A stretch of DNA of 64,000 nt from contig SSNP01000400.1 of the NCBI GenBank assembly GCA_006937955.1, forward strand, positions 1-64,000. The letters run 5' to 3'. This stretch comes from Pachypanchax playfairii. Lineage: Eukaryota; Chordata; Actinopteri; Cyprinodontiformes; Aplocheilidae. The notes under the pieces were generated by a model. The model worked only from the letters and a program-made list of their open reading frames with translations. It was not told the origin of the DNA and made no database searches. The position numbers were made by a program, and so were the translations under genes. How positions within the stretch are numbered: position 1 is the stretch's first letter; every line of letters begins with the position of its first letter. Positions 49,132 through 59,700 of this stretch are shown piece after piece.

Positions 49132-49531
49132 ATCCAGACGCACGTGACGGTTCCTAACTTCAGCTCCTCTTCTCTCCTGAACGGAGGAGACAGCAGCACA
49201 TAACGTGACTCACACAGCTGGAGGTGGAGGTCGGCTCCTCTCTCACACGCACGCGCGCGCATCGCGTCAGCCTCACTCATCCCTGCTGCCTCTCTGCTCC
49301 CCTCCTCACCCTCTCTCTCGCACATGTACACGCTCCTCAGTCCGCCGCGGTAGCTGCAAGCGGAGGAATCGGGACTAACGCGGCTTGTGGCGCGCGGCCG
49401 AGCCGTCATGAGCCGGTCCGTGCTAAGCGGCATCGCGGTAGAGGAGGAGGAGCAGGAGACCGGTTAGAACCGAGGACAGACTTACAAACTGTTTCGATCT
49501 AATTGCATGTCTTCTGCTCTCCGTTTGCATC
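49132..49531 (+). promoter_or_regulatory. plppr5 CpG-rich promoter / 5' UTR
   Basis: Abrupt change from AT-rich DNA to a CpG-rich stretch (CACGCACGCGCGCGCATCGC near 49247; GGCGCGCGGCCGAGCC near 49389), a CpG-island promoter in form. It ends at the plppr5 start codon. The in-frame stop TAG at 49439-49441, with no ATG between it and 49532, fixes the coding start unless an upstream exon is spliced in. The exact transcription start is unknown. Confidence 0.6.
49408..49467 (+). other. Upstream ORF 1 of plppr5 (19 codons)
   Basis: ATG at 49408, stop TAG at 49465-49467. It encodes MSRSVLSGIAVEEEEQETG and lies wholly before the plppr5 start. Its status depends on where transcription begins. Confidence 0.4.
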
Positions 49532-49653
49532 ATGCTGTACTTCCAGCTGGTGATCATGGCCGGAACCATCATGCTGGCCTATTACTTCGAGTACACGGAC
49601 ACCTTCACCGTGCACGTGCAGGGCTTCTTCTGCTACGACACCACGTACACTAA
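49507..49653 (+). other. Upstream ORF 2 overlapping the plppr5 start (48 codons)
   Basis: ATG at 49507, 25 bases before the plppr5 ATG and in another frame, stopping at 49651-49653 inside the coding exon. Its start context is weak (T at -3), whereas plppr5 has A at -3, so leaky scanning could allow plppr5 translation. Such an overlapping frame would be expected to reduce translation. Confidence 0.4.
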
Positions 49654-49735
49654 ACCGTACCTGGGACCCGAGGACAGCAGCGCCGTCCCGCCCATCCTGC
49701 TGTACGCTGTGGTGGCAGGTCTCCCCACGCTGCTG
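49532..49735 (+). CDS. plppr5: plppr5 (PRG-5) first coding exon, 68 codons
   Basis: The exon encodes MLYFQLVIMAGTIMLAYYFE, YTDTFTVHVQGFFCYDTTYT, KPYLGPEDSSAVPPILLY and AVVAGLPTLL, closely matching the N-terminus of vertebrate phospholipid phosphatase-related protein 5. It includes TM helix 1 (about residues 3-20), the first extracellular segment with the conserved QGFFCYD and GPEDSSAVPP, and the start of TM helix 2. It ends in phase 0 at CTG|GTGAGT. The family comprises six-pass neuronal membrane proteins, catalytically inactive relatives of lipid phosphate phosphatases; PLPPR5 promotes filopodia and neurite outgrowth. The human protein begins about 11 residues earlier; here an upstream stop excludes that extension. 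Later exons were not found before 64000, so intron 1 exceeds 14 kb. The gene is divergent from plppr4. Confidence 0.93.
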
Positions 49736-50229
49736 GTGAGTAGCTACACACACCATCATCATCATCATCATCATCCAAACATCCTCTGTCCTCTTCTGCT
49801 TCATGTTAGGAAGATGCTCCTGCAAACTGAATCAGTTATACATGTCTGTCTCTATCAGAGACAGACAGGGGTCTCTGTCAAGAGGAGGGAATCATTTTGA
49901 GCCAGAGGAAAATAAAAGTCTCTGGGTTTTTGAGTATCTGGATTTCACTGCCAGAAACGATATCCTTCAACATCACGGTTCCAACTTTGGCCCCAAGCGT
50001 GGTCGAGTTATATGGCGTACAGATCTGAGATGATCGTGCAGGTTTGGAAACATCACTGGGATGATAAGAAATGATGCAACAGATACTGCTGAGGAAGATT
50101 GACTTTCCATAAAATGATCATTGTAGGATTACTGCCAGAAGTTTTGAAGAGTTTTATGAATTTACGTTGATATCAATTAATCTAACTAACAAATGAACTG
50201 CTGTCATAGAGGGGCAGATGTGTTTAGAA
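49736..50229 (+). other. Start of plppr5 intron 1
   Basis: Unique intronic sequence with a short CATCATCATCATCATCATC run near 49753. Open frames here continue from the exon and have no independent support. Confidence 0.55.
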
Positions 50230-51240
50230 AGTAAGTCAAGTTTAGTTTTAAAATGTTTTTCACAGACACAAACTCACAGAGCACAACACAGATAAAAACA
50301 TGAAATCTTTTCAGAAAAGTTTTCAGGTGCTTTTTTTAAAACATGTACAGAGTCTGCAAACTGGTCCACAGTCAGAGCCATGTATGGATGACGACACGCT
50401 CTAAAAAGCTGACACACAGGATCAGCTGACAGGACATTTATGGCTCTGGAGGTGAGAACAATTACTTGAAAATTAACTCTAAACTATACAGGGAGCCAGT
50501 TTAAGGATTTAAAATGAGTGTATGTGAGTCTGTTTGGTAGATTTCAGCAGAATTCTAGTTGCTGCATTCTGGATGGATTGAAACTGTGAAAGTAATGATT
50601 TGTCCAGACAAGTGAAAAAAGCATGACATTTATCTAAGCATGGTGCCATTAATACATGATCTACAGTGGAAATTCTATGTTGTATTTTTTCTCAGATAAA
50701 AGTAACACGAGCAAGAAACAGATTTAATGTGAGAGTCAGATTCAAATATAACTCCTAGATTTCATTCACTAGGTTTTGTGTAGTTTGAGCTGTTGAATAA
50801 AGATGCAGCTGCCTGGTTGACTTTTGAATGTAGTTCAGCTTGAATGATGATCGGAGTGTGCATCTTGTAGGTCTGCAAAACAAGAGCCACCCATCTAATC
50901 AGTGTTAGACAGCTAGCAAGGGTGTACTGCCTTTCCAAGTGGCGGGGCTTAAAAGACAGGTACACCTGGATGTCATCCACCTAGATGTGATTAGAAATGA
51001 CAGAAAAGGATGAAAGGAGCCAGATAAGGATATAAAAAGAAAATAATACATAATGCAGCCCCTGAAACCCAACCCTGTGGAACTCCACAGGATAAAAAGA
51101 CGGTGTCAAAGGAAAACTCACAGAGAATGACCTTTCAGAGAAATAAGAAGAAAACCAGTCTAGTGAAGAATCTAAGATGCCCACTAAGACATTTAGCCTG
51201 CCCTGTATCTTATGGTTTATAGCAGTGTTGCCCAGCTGAA
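50230..51240 (-). pseudogene. Decayed LINE, reverse transcriptase to 3' end
   Basis: The minus strand shows LDSSLDWFSSYFSERSFSVS (RT motif LNWF-SYL--R), LHYVLFSFYILIW (GPILFSLYMLPL), VDDIQVYLSF (the catalytic YADDTQLYLSF box with Y changed to V), then LGVIFESDSHIKSV and QNAATRILLKSTKQTHIHS. These are the successive motifs of a second fish LINE family, distinct from the GSPQGCVLS type. Many stops and frameshifts. It ends near 50230 with AAACATTTTAAAACTAAAC. It is antisense within plppr5 intron 1. Confidence 0.72.
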
Positions 51241-51299
51241 GCCCTCAGGGCCCTGCATACTTTAGAGAATCCCTGCTTGAAGACTCCTGATTCACACGA

Positions 51300-51790
51300 T
51301 TCACCCCAAATTCCTGATGAACTAAAAAGAAGAAAATGTGGATGCATACTGAGATGTGGCTAAAGGAGCCTATCCCCGACTCCAGTGTGTGTCTGCCTTT
51401 CAAACAATACAAGCAGAGATTTGAACAGGAGCAGCAAAAGAAAAGGACGGAGGTGGGATCGCTGTTCTTTTTAACAAAAGGTGGAGTCATCCTGGGCATG
51501 ATGTTGTGAAATATCATCTCTAAAATCCAGATATTGAACTCTTAGCTGTTAGTTTTCATGCATATTACCTACCATGGGAGTTCACCAGTGTTATTTTAGT
51601 AGCAGTTTACATTCCACCATCAGCTAATGCAACTCTGCATGTGATGTCATTGGCTCAACTGTTGCTAAGCTACAAACACAGCACCCAAATGCATTTGTGA
51701 CAATATCTAGAGATTTAAATCATGCCTCTCTCTCTTCTACACTTGAACATTTCAACAGTGTCTGTGAATCTCCCACCGACAGTCACTCTT
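51300..51790 (+). pseudogene. Decayed LINE endonuclease domain
   Basis: The plus strand shows EMWLKEPIPDSSVCLPFKQY, later AYYLPWEFTSVILVAVYIPP and SANATLHVM, the APE endonuclease motifs (TETWL---IPDS; YLPREFTSVILVAVYIPPSAN) of CR1/Rex-type LINEs. Its first half is closely related to the minus-strand fragment at 35520-35830. Opposite in orientation to the adjoining LINE at 50230-51240. Confidence 0.75.
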
Positions 51791-54581
51791 CATGTCTTAA
51801 AATATTTAAAAGTCTTTCAGATTCATGTTTCTGATCCTCCAGTGCTGCATGACGCTGTGGGTCATTCGGTCTCATCGCAACTGCATAGCTAAAAGTTGTT
51901 AGCATAAACACCATGTGTCAAATAGGAAGATACGCGGTGCACTGTTGCCATGCTCAGCGGGGAAGGAAACAGGAAGCCTTACTCTCATAGGCTAGTTTGT
52001 TAGCCAATCTGAGTCCAGCAAATTAGCATAATGAATATTAATGAATAGATGCCCGAATCCAGGTGAACTTTCAAGGAGTCAGATTCCTCTGAGCTTGAAA
52101 ATTGAAGTCTGAAAATTAGTGTATCATAACATGTTTTAGATTTAAAATTTGTCAAATTACAGGTTAATACTTAAGGAATGAGCACAAAGTCATGAAATTT
52201 GTGTGACAGACACATTTAATGGTTGAACAAAACAGGTGTGACTGCTTGGGATCAGTGACCAAACTCCACCCAGGTGGGGAGACAGGCTGGGTCTATTTCC
52301 CGACATAACTACAGGGAAAGGAAAAACAAAGCAGGGTAAGGAAAGCGAGCATGGAAAAATCAAAAGGAGGAAAGAAAATAGATTAAAACTGAGAGAAAAA
52401 CAAAAACAGGCTCAATAGAACCCAAAGTGCTCACACCTGACTGAGTTCCGTGATTAGATCAGCGACAGACCCAGATACATAATAAAGAAACCACTTAGTA
52501 AGTAGGTCAAATGTTTGTTTTCTATTTTTTATTTTATTAAAACTAATATGAGAAATTTTAGCTGCAAAATATTAGGAATGTCAAAAATGTTACATTTTAG
52601 TCATGATGTATCTTGAATTAATTGAGATTTATCTGATTTTACTTGCTGATATCTTTGTAATTTGTGGACATGATTTCCAAATCAAAGATTTGTGAATAGG
52701 AAGTGTTGTACCAAAGCTGACTGTTTATCAAAGCAGCAACTGCTGTATTATTTTGGTGTAGTGATCTCTGATTTCTTTTATTTAACTTCTGTTATTACTT
52801 GGAACTAAATAAGAAAAAACAGTTAATTCATACTTCAGTAAATGAAAATGTAATTCCTCACGCTATCCAGTCCCTGAGGTCTCATTGTAAGGTCACTTGT
52901 GTTGTTCACACGACAGCCACATTTTCAGTGAAAATATGTTTCCCCTGAAAATAACACAACCTTTGAGCATGAAGAAATATTGAGACGTCTTGTAAGTACT
53001 GGATCTTGAGGCAGGCAAAATGATCTGCAAAGTCTTGCTTGAAAATTGCTTTAAAATGAGGTTCTTGTTGGCCAGTCGTTGGCTTGCGTTGCTGATAAAG
53101 ACAAATGAGTGTCCTGCAGAGATTGGTGTGAAGTTGGGTAAGTGACAGTTTAAGGGAGAAGGATAAAGGAGGAGTAGGAGAAGAAAAGACATTCAGCTTC
53201 ATCAGAAGAGCAGTTGAGCCAATAAACAGAACAGATTAACCCAGCTGTGTCATCTTGGCTTCAGTAGCAGGGAACAGTTCTACAGTGAGAACGACAGCAA
53301 TGAAGAGACAGCAGAGTTAAGGGATTAAACAAGTAACGCATTGCCAGTGTGCCACTGTCAGCTTGGGTTACAGCTGATGAGAAAGTGGGATAAATAACCT
53401 TTAGCTATCATTGTAGCTCAGGCATTTTTAAAACTCGCCATTGAATCTCAACCATTTCTTTTCATTCTCAGTGATATCAGTTGTATTGTGGTAAGTGTAC
53501 GATCAATGTTAATATAAAAATTAAATTAAATTAATAACTATGTTCCTTTTGGTGCTTATATAAGTTTAAATACAAGTGCATGACATAAAATGCATATTAA
53601 GGCAGAGTTGTCAAGATAGCAGAAGTTCAAACTTGGTACTAGTGTGGGTGGCAATAGGGCATCTTAAATCAGCAACCGTATTGCTGTAAATTCTATTTTC
53701 AATTAAACCTCTGCTGAGTTACCAGTCTGAGATATTGGATTCTATTTGTTTGGGGTAGATCGATGTATTTGTGCATATTGTTTTCATCCATCTACTGTCT
53801 CTAAAGCAGCTTCAGTATATCAGTTAACAGAGAAGACTGTAAATAAAATGACACTTAAAACCAAAGATACCACAACAAGTTGACACTCATGTAGAGCCTT
53901 GTAATGTAAGGGTACATGGTGAGGATGGCTTCACTGATTCACTACGACATTCTTAAGGTAAATACAGTTTATGTACTTTGCTGTGGATAATTACAAAAAA
54001 CCCAGTAACATGATGAGATGTGAGCAGCCATGATGCCTGAGAGTAACAGAGTATATAACGATCTGTGTTCACCCACACAGACAAATATTACAATCCATAT
54101 TATTTTCCCAGCCTGACTTTCTTTTATTGTCTGCCTCCATCACCAGTCAGGCTCAATAAATGACTGTGGCACTGCCTGACCTTTTGGTATCTCTGAGTTT
54201 CAGTTCAGGACACGCCCCCCCACCCCCCCATGACTACACACTAACTGTGCATATACTGTCACTTCCACTGCCGGGACTTAATTTGTTTGGGTGTCAATCC
54301 AAGTAGACACATTGAGACCAGGCAAGGTCAGGAGGCTGCTGGTGGAAATCCCAGAGGGGAGAACCTGTAAATTAAACATTAACTCTTTAAAGCTCAGAAT
54401 CACTTCCTTGGGTTCAGAGAAGAGACCTGTGGGGTATCCTGGCATCAGTCTGTCACAGGACAGTCATGATAAACAGTTTCACAATGACACAAAGTTTGCT
54501 TCTTTGGGTTTTGTAGAACTTTTTGACATACAGTATATTGGTTTGAGTACTGATGTGTAATGACAAACATTTTATACATTT
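51791..54581. other. plppr5 intron 1, no gene recognised
   Basis: About 2.8 kb of mixed unique and possibly old repeat-derived sequence. A CACGCCCCCCCACCCCCCCA tract lies at about 54211. Open frames 52893-53192 and 52906-53202 (minus) and 54291-54560 (plus) show no known domain. No sequence resembling plppr5 exon 2 was seen. Confidence 0.5.
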
Positions 54582-55660
54582 TTAAAGCCATAGTGCGTAA
54601 CTTCTGTAACTTCTGTCGCCCCCTAGTGGAATTTTTGCGTCATTACAACAATAAAGCTGGCGCTTCCATATGACGTAAGCCCAGCTGCCACCGCTTTATC
54701 TCTGCCGTTGTTATTCCAACCGGTATCTGTCTTAATCAAGCTTCAAATTCAGTCTGTTTACTTTACCTGGCTCTATATTTGTTTCAATAAATATCATTTC
54801 ATTGTTGAAAAAATCAAGAGAAACCAGTAAAATATAAAAATACTGGTAAAAAAACCTTCAGAGTTCAGGTTGGATTGTTTACAGGTTTGATTGTTCACTT
54901 TAATCTACATTTAACAGTTTGGTGTTGAAATTTATTAGTCAGCTGTTGGGGCCACAATGATCTATTTGTCTTATTCAGTGAATTTTTTCAGTTTTGACAC
55001 GATGCAGAATCCTGCAGTCAGCTGCACTGATCTGACTGACTGAAAAACCGTTACACTGGCAAACTGACAGACACAAACTGACAGACACAAACTGACACAG
55101 ATAGAGACAGAATCAGCTGATCAGCTGGAACTTTGGCGCTCTGGTTTTCATCTGGTGCGCATTTTATATTTTGACAGTGTGTGCGGACCTGCGGACCACT
55201 TATGTGCACCCCTGAACATCAGCCAGATCTCTTCTCTCCACCGAGGAAAAGCCACGCCGATACAAATTCGCGTTTGACTTCTCCTTCGGTCACTTTCCTT
55301 CTTAGCCAATAGTCCCTCTGCTGAACTTCCAGGAATTTTTTTTTTTTTCGTGGTAGGATCCACTTCCCGATAAGTGTCTCTCGGCTGTTTATTTGGATTC
55401 TCCGCCATGCCGGCTGCTACGAGACACTGCGTTCTATTTCTTATTATTTTTCTTGTTGTGATGTAAAAGACGTAATTTCCTGTGCGACAGCGCGGGAATG
55501 TCGCAGTCGACACGCAAAGTAAAAATGATATATATTGAAAAATACCGTGAGATGTTTGAGGAGCCGATCGGCTTAATCTGCATTGTGTCATCTCCTCTGA
55601 TAGTGGCTTGGCTGAAACGGACATCCACGGACATGTAAAAGTTACGCACTCCAGCTTTAA
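54582..55660 (-). mobile_element. TTAA-flanked non-autonomous DNA element, 1.08 kb
   Basis: Bounded by TTAA on both sides, inside which are imperfect inverted termini: AGCCATAGTGCGTAACTTCT on the left and, read from the right, AGCTGGAGTGCGTAACTTTT. TTAA duplication is typical of piggyBac-type elements, although the termini do not begin with the usual CCC. The interior includes CGCCCCCTAGTGGAA and a short ORF. The sequence is familiar as a common teleost repeat. Class assignment is tentative. Confidence 0.6.
55148..55408 (-). CDS. Repeat-borne ORF, 86 aa, lysine/arginine-rich
   Basis: From ATG at 55408 the frame reads MAENPNKQPRDTYREVDPTT, a KKKK run, PGSSAEGLLAKKESDRRRSQ, then TRICIGVAFPRWREE. 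The segment QTR-x-IG-AFPRWRE resembles a short domain found at the start of many predicted fish proteins of unknown function, where it continues into a longer acidic helix (absent here). The ORF may be a piece of the element's own gene or a captured exon. Function unknown; the frame is open further upstream to 55624, but the internal ATG fits better. Confidence 0.4.
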   Translation of the reverse strand: MAENPNKQPRDTYREVDPTTKKKKIPGSSAEGLLAKKESDRRRSQTRICIGVAFPRWREEIWLMFRGAHKWSAGPHTLSKYKMRTR

Positions 55661-56562
55661 GGCATTTACTGAAAATGAAAAAGTTTAAGGACAGAGTTGA
55701 GCGAAGCGAAACAGAGTAAATAAAGCCAAGCCACTCTCTCTATATGATCCGCCATAGCTCAGAACACCCGATAACAAAGGAAGCCCCGCCTTCGCGCTCT
55801 TGTTAACGGTCCAGCGTTACGAGCTTTAACGCCTATGCGCTCTGACTGGCAGGCGTTATGAGCTTTAACTTTCAAACATCAAACTTGGAGCGTTATGAAT
55901 GTTGCTTGACGTTGACAAAGTGGCCGGTGTGAACGCACCATAAGGCATTGCTTACTCTTTTCTCTCTCTCCTTCTTGTTGGTAAATTAAGTTTCTGGGCT
56001 TTTGATAGATACATACTGCAGGTGCAACAGCTAGATACTTCTCAGCAATCAGCTCTGGATGCAGTTTGTACATTTGCACCTATCTCCTATGTTCTTCCAC
56101 TCACAGACCAGGGCAGCAGTTACTGTGTCCGATGTGAAAGGGCCAATTCTGAACCTCTATCAAACCTCACATGCAAGTTTATGGAACGCTGCAAAACATG
56201 GAAATAACTAGATGTACAGATAAAACTTACAAACTCCATCAAGTTTTGAATTGAGAACCTTTGTGCTACAAGGTAACAGGTTTACCTACTGATCCACCGT
56301 GCTGTTATTAAAATATTTTCAGATTTTCATATAGGTACTATGAAGGAAATCTTGATGACAAGACTTGTGAACTGTTAATAGTTTAAGTGAAGTTGCATGA
56401 AGCTTGACCTGCATCAAAGATAACCTCCTTTGTCATAATCAGTTGAAAAGATTCAAGTCGGTCTTCATCGTTCAGCCCTTCGGTGTAAAAAACAAAGTAA
56501 GCAAAAATGAAAATAATGAAGTAAGAAAAAACAAAGCAATGTGTAAAGATCCAGTAAAACTG
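55661..56562. other. plppr5 intron 1 spacer
   Basis: About 0.9 kb. Partial internal similarity (GCGTTACGAGCTTTAACGCC and GGCGTTATGAGCTTTAAC near 55814 and 55852). No gene recognised. Confidence 0.4.
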
Positions 56563-56710
56563 GAGCGGCAGTAGCTCAGGAGGTAGAGCAGGTCGTCTAC
56601 CAGAGGGTCACTGGTTTGAATCCCGCTCATTCTGGAAAAGATTGCTTTGCCATTGTGTCCTTGGGAAAGACACTTAACCCATCCTGCCTGTTTGGTGGTG
56701 GTAAGAGGGT
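56563..56710 (+). mobile_element. tRNA-derived SINE, 5' half; source of the 30-bp array
   Basis: tRNA-like head with A-box TAGCTCAGGAGG (56572-56583) and B-box GGTTTGAATCCC (56613-56624), then the SINE body TTGTGTCCTTGGGAAAGACA and CACTTAACCCATCCTGCC. The body leads without a break into TGTTTGGTGGTGGTAAGAGG, the first unit of the tandem array. The normal 3' half of the SINE is missing and replaced by the array. Confidence 0.8.
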
Positions 56711-59700
56711 CCGGTGGCTGTTTGGTGGAGGTCAGAGGGTTCGGTGGCTGTTTGGTGGTGGTCAGAGGGTCCGGTGCCTGTTTGGTGGTGGTCAGAGGGT
56801 CCGGTGGCTGTTTGGTGGTGGTCGGAGGGTCCGGTGGCTGTTTGTTGGTGGTCAGAGGGTCCGGTGGCTGTTTGGTGGTGGTCGGAGGGTCCGGTGGCTG
56901 TTTGGTGGTGGTCAGAGGGTCCGGTGGCTGTTTGGTGGTGGTCAGAGGGTCCGGTGGCTGTTTGGTGGTGGTCAGAGGGTGCGGTGGCTGTTTGGTGGTG
57001 GTCAGAGGGTGCGGTGGCTGTTTGGTGGTGGTCAGACGGTCCGGTGGCTGTTTGGTGGTGGTCAGACGGTCCAGGGGCTGTTTGGTGGTGGTCAGAGGGT
57101 CCGGTGGCTGTTTGGTGGTGGTCGGAGGGTCCGGTGGCTGTTTGGTGGTGGTCAGAGGGTGCGGTGGCTGTTTGGTGGTGGTCAGACGGTCCGGTGGCTG
57201 TTTGGTGGTGGTCAGACGGTCCAGGGGCTGTTTGGTGGTGGTCAGAGGGTCCGGTGGCTGTTTGGTGGTGGTCAGAGGGTCCAGTGGCTGTTTGGTGGTG
57301 GTCGGAGGGTCCGGTGGCTGTTTGGTGGTGGTCGGAGGGTCCGGTGGCTGTTTGGTGGTGGTCAGAGGGTGCGGTCGCTGTTTGGGGGTGGTCAGAGGGT
57401 CCGGTGGCTGTTTGGTGGCTGTCAGAGGGTCCGGTGGCTGTTTGGTGGTGGTCGGAGGGTCCGGTGGCTGTTTGGTGGTGGTCGGAGGGTCCGGTGGCTG
57501 TTTGGTGGTGGTCAGAGGGTGCGGTGGCTGTTTGGTGGTGGTCAGAGGGTGCGGTGGCTGTTTGGTGGTGGTCGGAGGGTCCGGTGGCTGTTTGGTGGTG
57601 GTCGGAGGGTCCGGTGGCTGTTTGGTGGTGGTCAGAGGGTCCGGTGGCTGTTTGGTGGTGGTCGGAGGGTCCGGTGGCTGTTTGGTGGTGGTCAGAGGGT
57701 GCGGTGGCTGTTTGGTGGTGGTCAGAGGGTCCGGTGGCTGTTTGGTGGTGGTCAGGGGGTCCGGTGGCTGTTTGGTGGCGGTCAGAGGGAGCGGTGGCTG
57801 TTTGGTGGTGGTCGGAGGGTCCGGTGGCTGTTTGGTGGTGGTCAGAGGGTGCGGTGGCTGTTTGGTGGTGGTCAGAGGGTGCGGTGGCTGTTTGGTGGTG
57901 GTCAGAGGGTTCGGTGGCTGTTTGGTGGTGGTCAGAGGGTCCGGTGGCGGCTTGGAGGTGGTCAGAGGGTCAGGTGGCTGTTTGGTGGTGGTCAGAGGAC
58001 GCGGTGGCTGTTTGGTGGTGGTCAGACGGTCCGGTGCCTGTTTGGTGGTGGTCAGAGGGTCCAGTGGCTGTTTGGTGGTGGTCGGAGGGTCCGGTGGCTG
58101 TTTGGTGGTGGTCAGAGGGTCCGGTGGCTGTGTGGTGGCGGTCAGAGGGGGCGGTGGCTGTTTGGTGGTGGTCAGAGGGTCCGGTGGCTGTTTGGTGGTG
58201 GTCAGAGGGTCCGGTGGCTGTTTGGTGGTGGTCAGAGGGTGCGGTGGCTGTTTGGTGGTGGTCAGAGGGTGCGGTGGCTGTTTGGTGGTGATCAGACGGT
58301 CCGGTGGCTGTTTGGTGGTGGTCAGACGGTCCAGGGGCTGTTTGGTGGTGGTCAGAGGGTCAGGTGGCTGTTTGGTGGTGGTCAGAGGGTCCGGTGGCTG
58401 TTTGGTGGTGGTCAGAGGGTGCGGTGGCTGTTTGGTGGTGGTCAGAGGGTGCGGTGGCTGTTTGGTGGTGGTCAGAGGGTCCGGTGGCTGTTTGGTGGTG
58501 GTCAGAGGGTCCGGTGGCTGTTTGGTGGTGGTCAGACGGTCCAGGGGCTGTTTGGTGGTGGTCAGAGGGTCTGGTGGCTGTTTGGTGGTGGTCAGAGGGT
58601 CCAGTGGCTGTTTGGTGGAGGTCAGACGGTCCGGTGGCTGTTTGGTGGTGGTCAGAGGGTGCGGTGGCTGTTTGGTGGTGGTCAGACGGTGCGGTGGCTG
58701 TTTGGTGGTGGTCAGAGGGCGCGGTGGCTGTTTGGTGGTGGTCAGACGGTCCGGTGCCTGTTTGGTGGTGGTCAGACGGTCCAGGGGCTGTTTGGTGGTG
58801 GTCAGAGGGTCTGGTGGCTGTTTGGTGGTGGTCAGAGGGTCCAGTGGCTGTTTGGTGGTGGTCGGAGGGTCCGGTGGCTGTTTGGTGGTGGTCGGAGGGT
58901 CCGGTGGCTGTTTGGTGGTGGTCAGAGGGTCCAGTGGCTGTTTGGTGGTGGTCAGAGGGTGCGGTGGCTGTTTGGTGGTGGTCGGAGGGTCCGGTGGCTG
59001 TTTGGTGGGGTCGGAGGGTCCGGTGGCTGTTTGGTGGTGGTCAGAGGGTCCAGTGGCTGTTTGGTGGTGGTCAGAGGGTGCGGTGGCTGTTTGGTGGTGG
59101 TCAGAGGGTCCGGTGGCTGTTTGGTGGGGGTCGGAGGGTCCGGTGGCTGTTTGGTGGTGGTCGGAGGGTCCAGTGGCTGTTTGGTGGTGGTCAGAGGGTG
59201 CGGTGGCTGTTTGGTGGTGGTCAGACGGTCCAGGGGCTGTTTGGTGGTGGTCAGAGGGTCAGGTGGCTGTTTGGTGGTGGTCAGAGGACGCGGTGGCTGT
59301 TTGGTGGTGGTCAGACGGTCCGGTGCCGGTTTGGTGGTGGTCAGAAGGTCCGGTGGCTGTTTGGTGGTGGTCGGAGGGTCCGGTGGCTGTTTGGTGGTGG
59401 TCGGAGGGTCCGGTGGCTCTTTGGTGGTTGGGGGGTCCAGTGGCTGTTTGGTGGTGGTCGGAGGGTCCGGTGGCTGTTTGGTGGTGGTCAGAGGGTGCGG
59501 TGGCTGTTTGGTGGTGGTCAGAGGGTCAGGTGGCTGTTTGGTGGTGGTCAGAGGACGCGGTGGCTGTTTGGTGGTGGTCAGACGGTCCGGTGCCTGTTTG
59601 GTGGTGGTCAGACGGTCCGGTGGCTGTTTGGTGGTGGTCAGAGGGTGCGGTGGCTGTTTGGTGGTGGTCAGAGGGTGCGGTGGCTGTTTGGTGGTGGTCG

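Noticed and set aside
49224..49502. 92-codon plus-strand frame in the plppr5 5' region
   Set aside because: Open because of high GC content in the CpG island. It resembles no protein and ends before the plppr5 start.
49499..49825. Minus-strand 108-codon frame opposite plppr5 exon 1
   Set aside because: Antisense shadow of a conserved exon; its Met-rich stretch comes from the CATCAT repeat in the intron.
54291..54560. 89-codon plus-strand frame as a possible plppr5 exon
   Set aside because: Its translation does not resemble PLPPR5 exon 2 (expected near a VGE-type motif after helix 2), and no acceptor/donor pair fits.
56563..56628. Functional tRNA gene
   Set aside because: It has A and B boxes, but the cloverleaf is imperfect and the sequence continues into a known type of SINE body. 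It is a tRNA-derived SINE head.
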